Part shown: positions 61,655 through 64,000 of the stretch, in pieces
Layout of the letters: each line of letters begins with the position of its first letter
Numbering within the stretch: position 1 is the stretch's first letter
The notes under the pieces: model-generated
Databases searched by the model: none
The model's input: only the letters and a program-made list of their open reading frames with translations
What the model was told of the DNA's origin: nothing
Assembly (NCBI GenBank): GCA_017882445.1
Contig: JADGPK010000003.1
Location: forward strand, 46,366 to 110,365
From: Solirubrobacteraceae bacterium
GTDB taxonomy: Bacteria > Actinomycetota > Thermoleophilia > Solirubrobacterales > Solirubrobacteraceae
Direction of reading: 5' to 3'
DNA: 64,000 nt
Made by a program: the position numbers and the translations under genes

Positions 61655-63598
61655 ATGTTCAAGGTAGAGAATGCAGATTTCATCGCCGAGAAGCTCGCCG
61701 CCGAGCTCCTGCCGAACCAGGAGTACCGCGAGGGCTACAAGAACAGCGAGGAGGCCGTCGACAGGCGGATCAAAGCCGAACGGGGAGCCGGGATTGAGCC
61801 TGCTCCGGGCGTGATCGAGTTCGACGTGGACTGGGCGCTCCACGCTCAGAACAACTCGCTCTGGTACCTGTCCGTTGCCGACAACGGCGACGGAATGACG
61901 AAGGCCGAGATCGAGAAGTACACGACGACCCTAGCCGTCACCGGCGCCAACCAGAACCAGTCGATCACGGGCAATCAGGGCATGGGGCTCAAGATCTCAG
62001 GTCCGACGCGGCACAAGAAGGGCATCCTGCTCCGCTCTCTGAAGGACGGGCAGCGCACGATGGTCCAGATCGGCTGGACCGGCCGCGAGTACGACCTCGT
62101 TCCCCTCAACGACAAAGGCGATGTGGTCGTGGAAGTGCCGGAGGAGCTGTTCCCGGACTTCATCCTCGAGCAGGGGTCCGGCACGATCGTGACGTACCTC
62201 GGCAGCACCGACGAAGCCAACACGGTGGTTCCTGAGAATCACCCGAGGGTCTGGCTGTTCAAGTACCTGCACCAGCGGTTCTTTCGGCTCGGCGAGGGCG
62301 AGTTCTCGTTGATGGTGCGGCAGCCTGCCCGCGACGTGTCTGAGTGGCCGCACTCCCGCGAGGACGCTGAAGCAGCGCAGTTCTTCAATCGCGCGGAGGT
62401 GGTCGGTACAGGTGGCCAGTGGGACCGGTACGCAGACCGCCAGGGCGAGGGAAGGCGCGGCGTCGTCGACTTGCCGGGCCTCACGTCGGCGGGCATCCCG
62501 GCCGCGCGCATGCACTGGTGGGTCTTGCCGGCACCTGGTCCTGGCAACGATCTCACGAGTCGTACCTATGGCGGCGGAAGTCTCGGGGTGCTCTACCAGA
62601 ACGAGCTGCACGATTGGCGCACCGGCGGCCCTTCGAACCCCTACTTCGCTCGGCTGGGGATCATCTTCGGCAAGCAGCGCGTCGCGTTCGTGCTGGAGCC
62701 GGTGGGCGACGGCATCTCCTCCGACTTCGCCCGGGCTCACGTCCTGCTTGGCGGTAGGTCGGTGTTCGAGGGCGAGGCGTGGGCGTTGTGGGCCGACGCC
62801 TTTCGGGAGCGGATGCCCGACATGATCAAGCAGACCATCGCGGAGGAGCAACAGCGCCTGCACGAGGAGGACCCCGAGCGTGCCAAGCGCATCCGCGATC
62901 GCCTCAAGGAAGTCGTCGCGATGCTGCGGCCGAGACGGGCGCGGAGCACTCCGAACGGAACCACAACCGCCGACGGGGCCGAGGTGACCGGCGCCGGAAA
63001 CGACTACCCGGGAGCTGCCTATGAGCGCAGCACGGGCGGCGGTAGCGGCGGCCAACGGTCAGGCAGCAACCGGCAGCAGGGCATCGGGTCACTCCTCCCG
63101 CAGGTCGACACCGAAAATGGCGAGCCCGCCAACGAGGTGTTCTCGATCCTCAGCCTGAATCCGCGCTGGGTGACTGAGGCTGAGGCGGAGGGCATGACGA
63201 TCGTCAATGCGAACGGCAAGGGTCTCCGGGATCGTGCAGCGGCGCTCGCGGGTGTCGACGGCCTTTCGGCTCCCGAGCTGCTGCTGAGCCTGGAGTTCCG
63301 GGGCTACAAAATGATCCTCCAGCACCTGAACGAGTGGGGCAATGCCGACGGCGATGAGGCCGTCGCATCCGCGATAGAACAGTACGCCCAGGAGTGGATC
63401 GAGCAGAAGATGGTCGAGGCGGTCACGGGGCTGCGGCAGCTGAACAATGGCTCGACGTGGACCTCGACCGCATACGACAACGCACTGAGCCCCGTTGCGT
63501 TGACGGCGGCGTTCATGGCCGACCGTTACCACACGATCCGCGAGGTCAAGCGGCAGGTCGGACCTATGAGGCGCACGACGACGAGCGACGCGGCGTAG
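61655..63598 (+). CDS. GHKL (HATPase) family ATP-binding protein, defence-type
   Basis: 647 residues. Bergerat-fold motifs: EGYKNSEEAVDRR (N box), ADNGDGM at 75-81 (G1) and GNQGMGLKIS at 106-115 (G2), then a probable S5-like second domain. A central region (LHEEDPERAKRIRDRLKEVVAML) and a Gly/Ser-rich linker near residue 460 precede a C-terminal helical domain (LLLSLEFRGYKMILQHLNEW; AIEQYAQEWIEQKM). It recalls GHKL ATPases that accompany DNA methyltransferases in predicted restriction systems (MORC-like groups of Iyer and Aravind). Strong ribosome site GGGGAGAAAGC before ATG. Confidence 0.82.
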   Translation: MFKVENADFIAEKLAAELLPNQEYREGYKNSEEAVDRRIKAERGAGIEPAPGVIEFDVDWALHAQNNSLWYLSVADNGDGMTKAEIEKYTTTLAVTGANQNQSITGNQGMGLKISGPTRHKKGILLRSLKDGQRTMVQIGWTGREYDLVPLNDKGDVVVEVPEELFPDFILEQGSGTIVTYLGSTDEANTVVPENHPRVWLFKYLHQRFFRLGEGEFSLMVRQPARDVSEWPHSREDAEAAQFFNRAEVVGTGGQWDRYADRQGEGRRGVVDLPGLTSAGIPAARMHWWVLPAPGPGNDLTSRTYGGGSLGVLYQNELHDWRTGGPSNPYFARLGIIFGKQRVAFVLEPVGDGISSDFARAHVLLGGRSVFEGEAWALWADAFRERMPDMIKQTIAEEQQRLHEEDPERAKRIRDRLKEVVAMLRPRRARSTPNGTTTADGAEVTGAGNDYPGAAYERSTGGGSGGQRSGSNRQQGIGSLLPQVDTENGEPANEVFSILSLNPRWVTEAEAEGMTIVNANGKGLRDRAAALAGVDGLSAPELLLSLEFRGYKMILQHLNEWGNADGDEAVASAIEQYAQEWIEQKMVEAVTGLRQLNNGSTWTSTAYDNALSPVALTAAFMADRYHTIREVKRQVGPMRRTTTSDAA

Positions 63599-63606
63599 AG
63601 CCTCGG

Positions 63607-63981
63607 TCAGATGAGGCCCTGGTCGATCAGGGCCTCAACGACCGAGATCGTCAGGATCGGTGGGGCCGCGTTCCCGATCATCGTCGCTAGGTGCGTCCGA
63701 AACTTGACGGCGGAGAAATCGATGAAGTCGGGCAGGAACTGCAAACGAGCCGCCTCGTGCGGAGTGAGAGTGCGCCGCACCAGTGGATGGACGAACCTGC
63801 CCTGCCCCATCGAGCCGAAGCCGCTCGTGATGGTCTGCGACGGCTCGTCCCATCGAAGACGGCCGTACATCGAGCGGTAGCTGTGTTTGTTGTGGTGGCA
63901 GACCGGCCGTCGGTCGTTTGGGAGATCGTGTTCGTCGTTGTCGAAGAGCCAGTCGATGCGAGCCTCGTTTTCCTCGGAGCA
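63607..63981 (-). CDS. C-terminal part of a cytosine-5 DNA methyltransferase
   Basis: The frame reads CSEENEAR...HHNKHSYRSMYGRLRWDEPSQTITSGFGSMGQGRFVHP, then RTLTPHEAARLQFLPDF and ATMIGNAAPPILTISVVEAL: motifs IX and X of Dcm-type enzymes that make 5-methylcytosine. Motifs I-VIII would lie beyond the window. But an in-frame TAA (63987-63985) occurs in the last 19 bases, which are strikingly AT-rich, so either the gene is broken or the end of the sequence is unreliable. Convergent with the GHKL gene, 8 bases apart. Confidence 0.85.
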   Translation of the reverse strand, partial: CSEENEARIDWLFDNDEHDLPNDRRPVCHHNKHSYRSMYGRLRWDEPSQTITSGFGSMGQGRFVHPLVRRTLTPHEAARLQFLPDFIDFSAVKFRTHLATMIGNAAPPILTISVVEALIDQGLI

Positions 63982-64000
63982 ATTTTAATAATTTCAATTT

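Overview
The window is chromosomal DNA of very high GC from a bacterium that most resembles a soil actinobacterium. The Thermoleophilia (Solirubrobacter/Conexibacter type) is my best guess, from the gene content and the frequent GTG starts with 4-base ATGA/GTGA overlaps; no rRNA or marker gene fixes it. Positions 1-52534 look like ordinary host chromosome. From about 52577 to the end the DNA looks like accessory DNA inserted at a tRNA-Met.

Layout. 1-879: tail of an aldo/keto reductase. 883-8765 (minus): pentose operon with substrate-binding lipoprotein, permease, ATPase, ribulokinase, arabinose isomerase-like protein, ribulose-phosphate epimerase and AraM-type glycerol-1-phosphate dehydrogenase. 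8960-11233 (plus): a 58-residue protein, galT and galK, with a 12-bp inverted repeat over the start. 11199-16265: UbiA-like and UbiE-like proteins, an SDR, an S4 protein, an ABC-2 exporter and small hypotheticals.

16303-45146 is a long low-oxygen energy block. It holds a 2-oxoacid:ferredoxin oxidoreductase with a fused flavin/Fe-S partner, an ADP-forming acyl-CoA synthetase carrying a GNAT domain, a fused phosphotransferase/P-loop kinase, PEP synthase, a CBS protein, an ABC/FtsX exporter, a type II P-type ATPase, a SpoIIE phosphatase/STAS switch, an ArsR regulator and a six-gene group 4 [NiFe]-hydrogenase-like membrane complex. Several genes match members of the Mycobacterium tuberculosis hypoxia set as I recall them (Rv0081-Rv0087, Rv1997/ctpF, Rv2004c, Rv2626c/hrp1). 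Together they suggest pyruvate to acetyl-CoA to acetate plus ATP, with reduced ferredoxin feeding an ion-pumping complex.

45209-52385: a monooxygenase-like protein, a NmrA-like protein, a CDF-like transporter divergent from a DtxR/MntR regulator and MntH, a sulfur cassette (SQR, TusE/DsrC, DsrE) and a DHH phosphoesterase. 52535-52576 is the 3' half of a tRNA-Met and marks an island edge. The island holds a PadR/membrane pair, an intact IS5-family element with a probable -1 frameshift, a three-gene set (2OG-Fe oxygenase, membrane protein, unknown protein), small unknown genes, a SIR2 protein with a GAF-like C-terminus, a GHKL ATPase and the C-terminus of a cytosine-5 DNA methyltransferase. The SIR2/GHKL/methyltransferase end is the best candidate for an undescribed defence system. 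It runs off the window.
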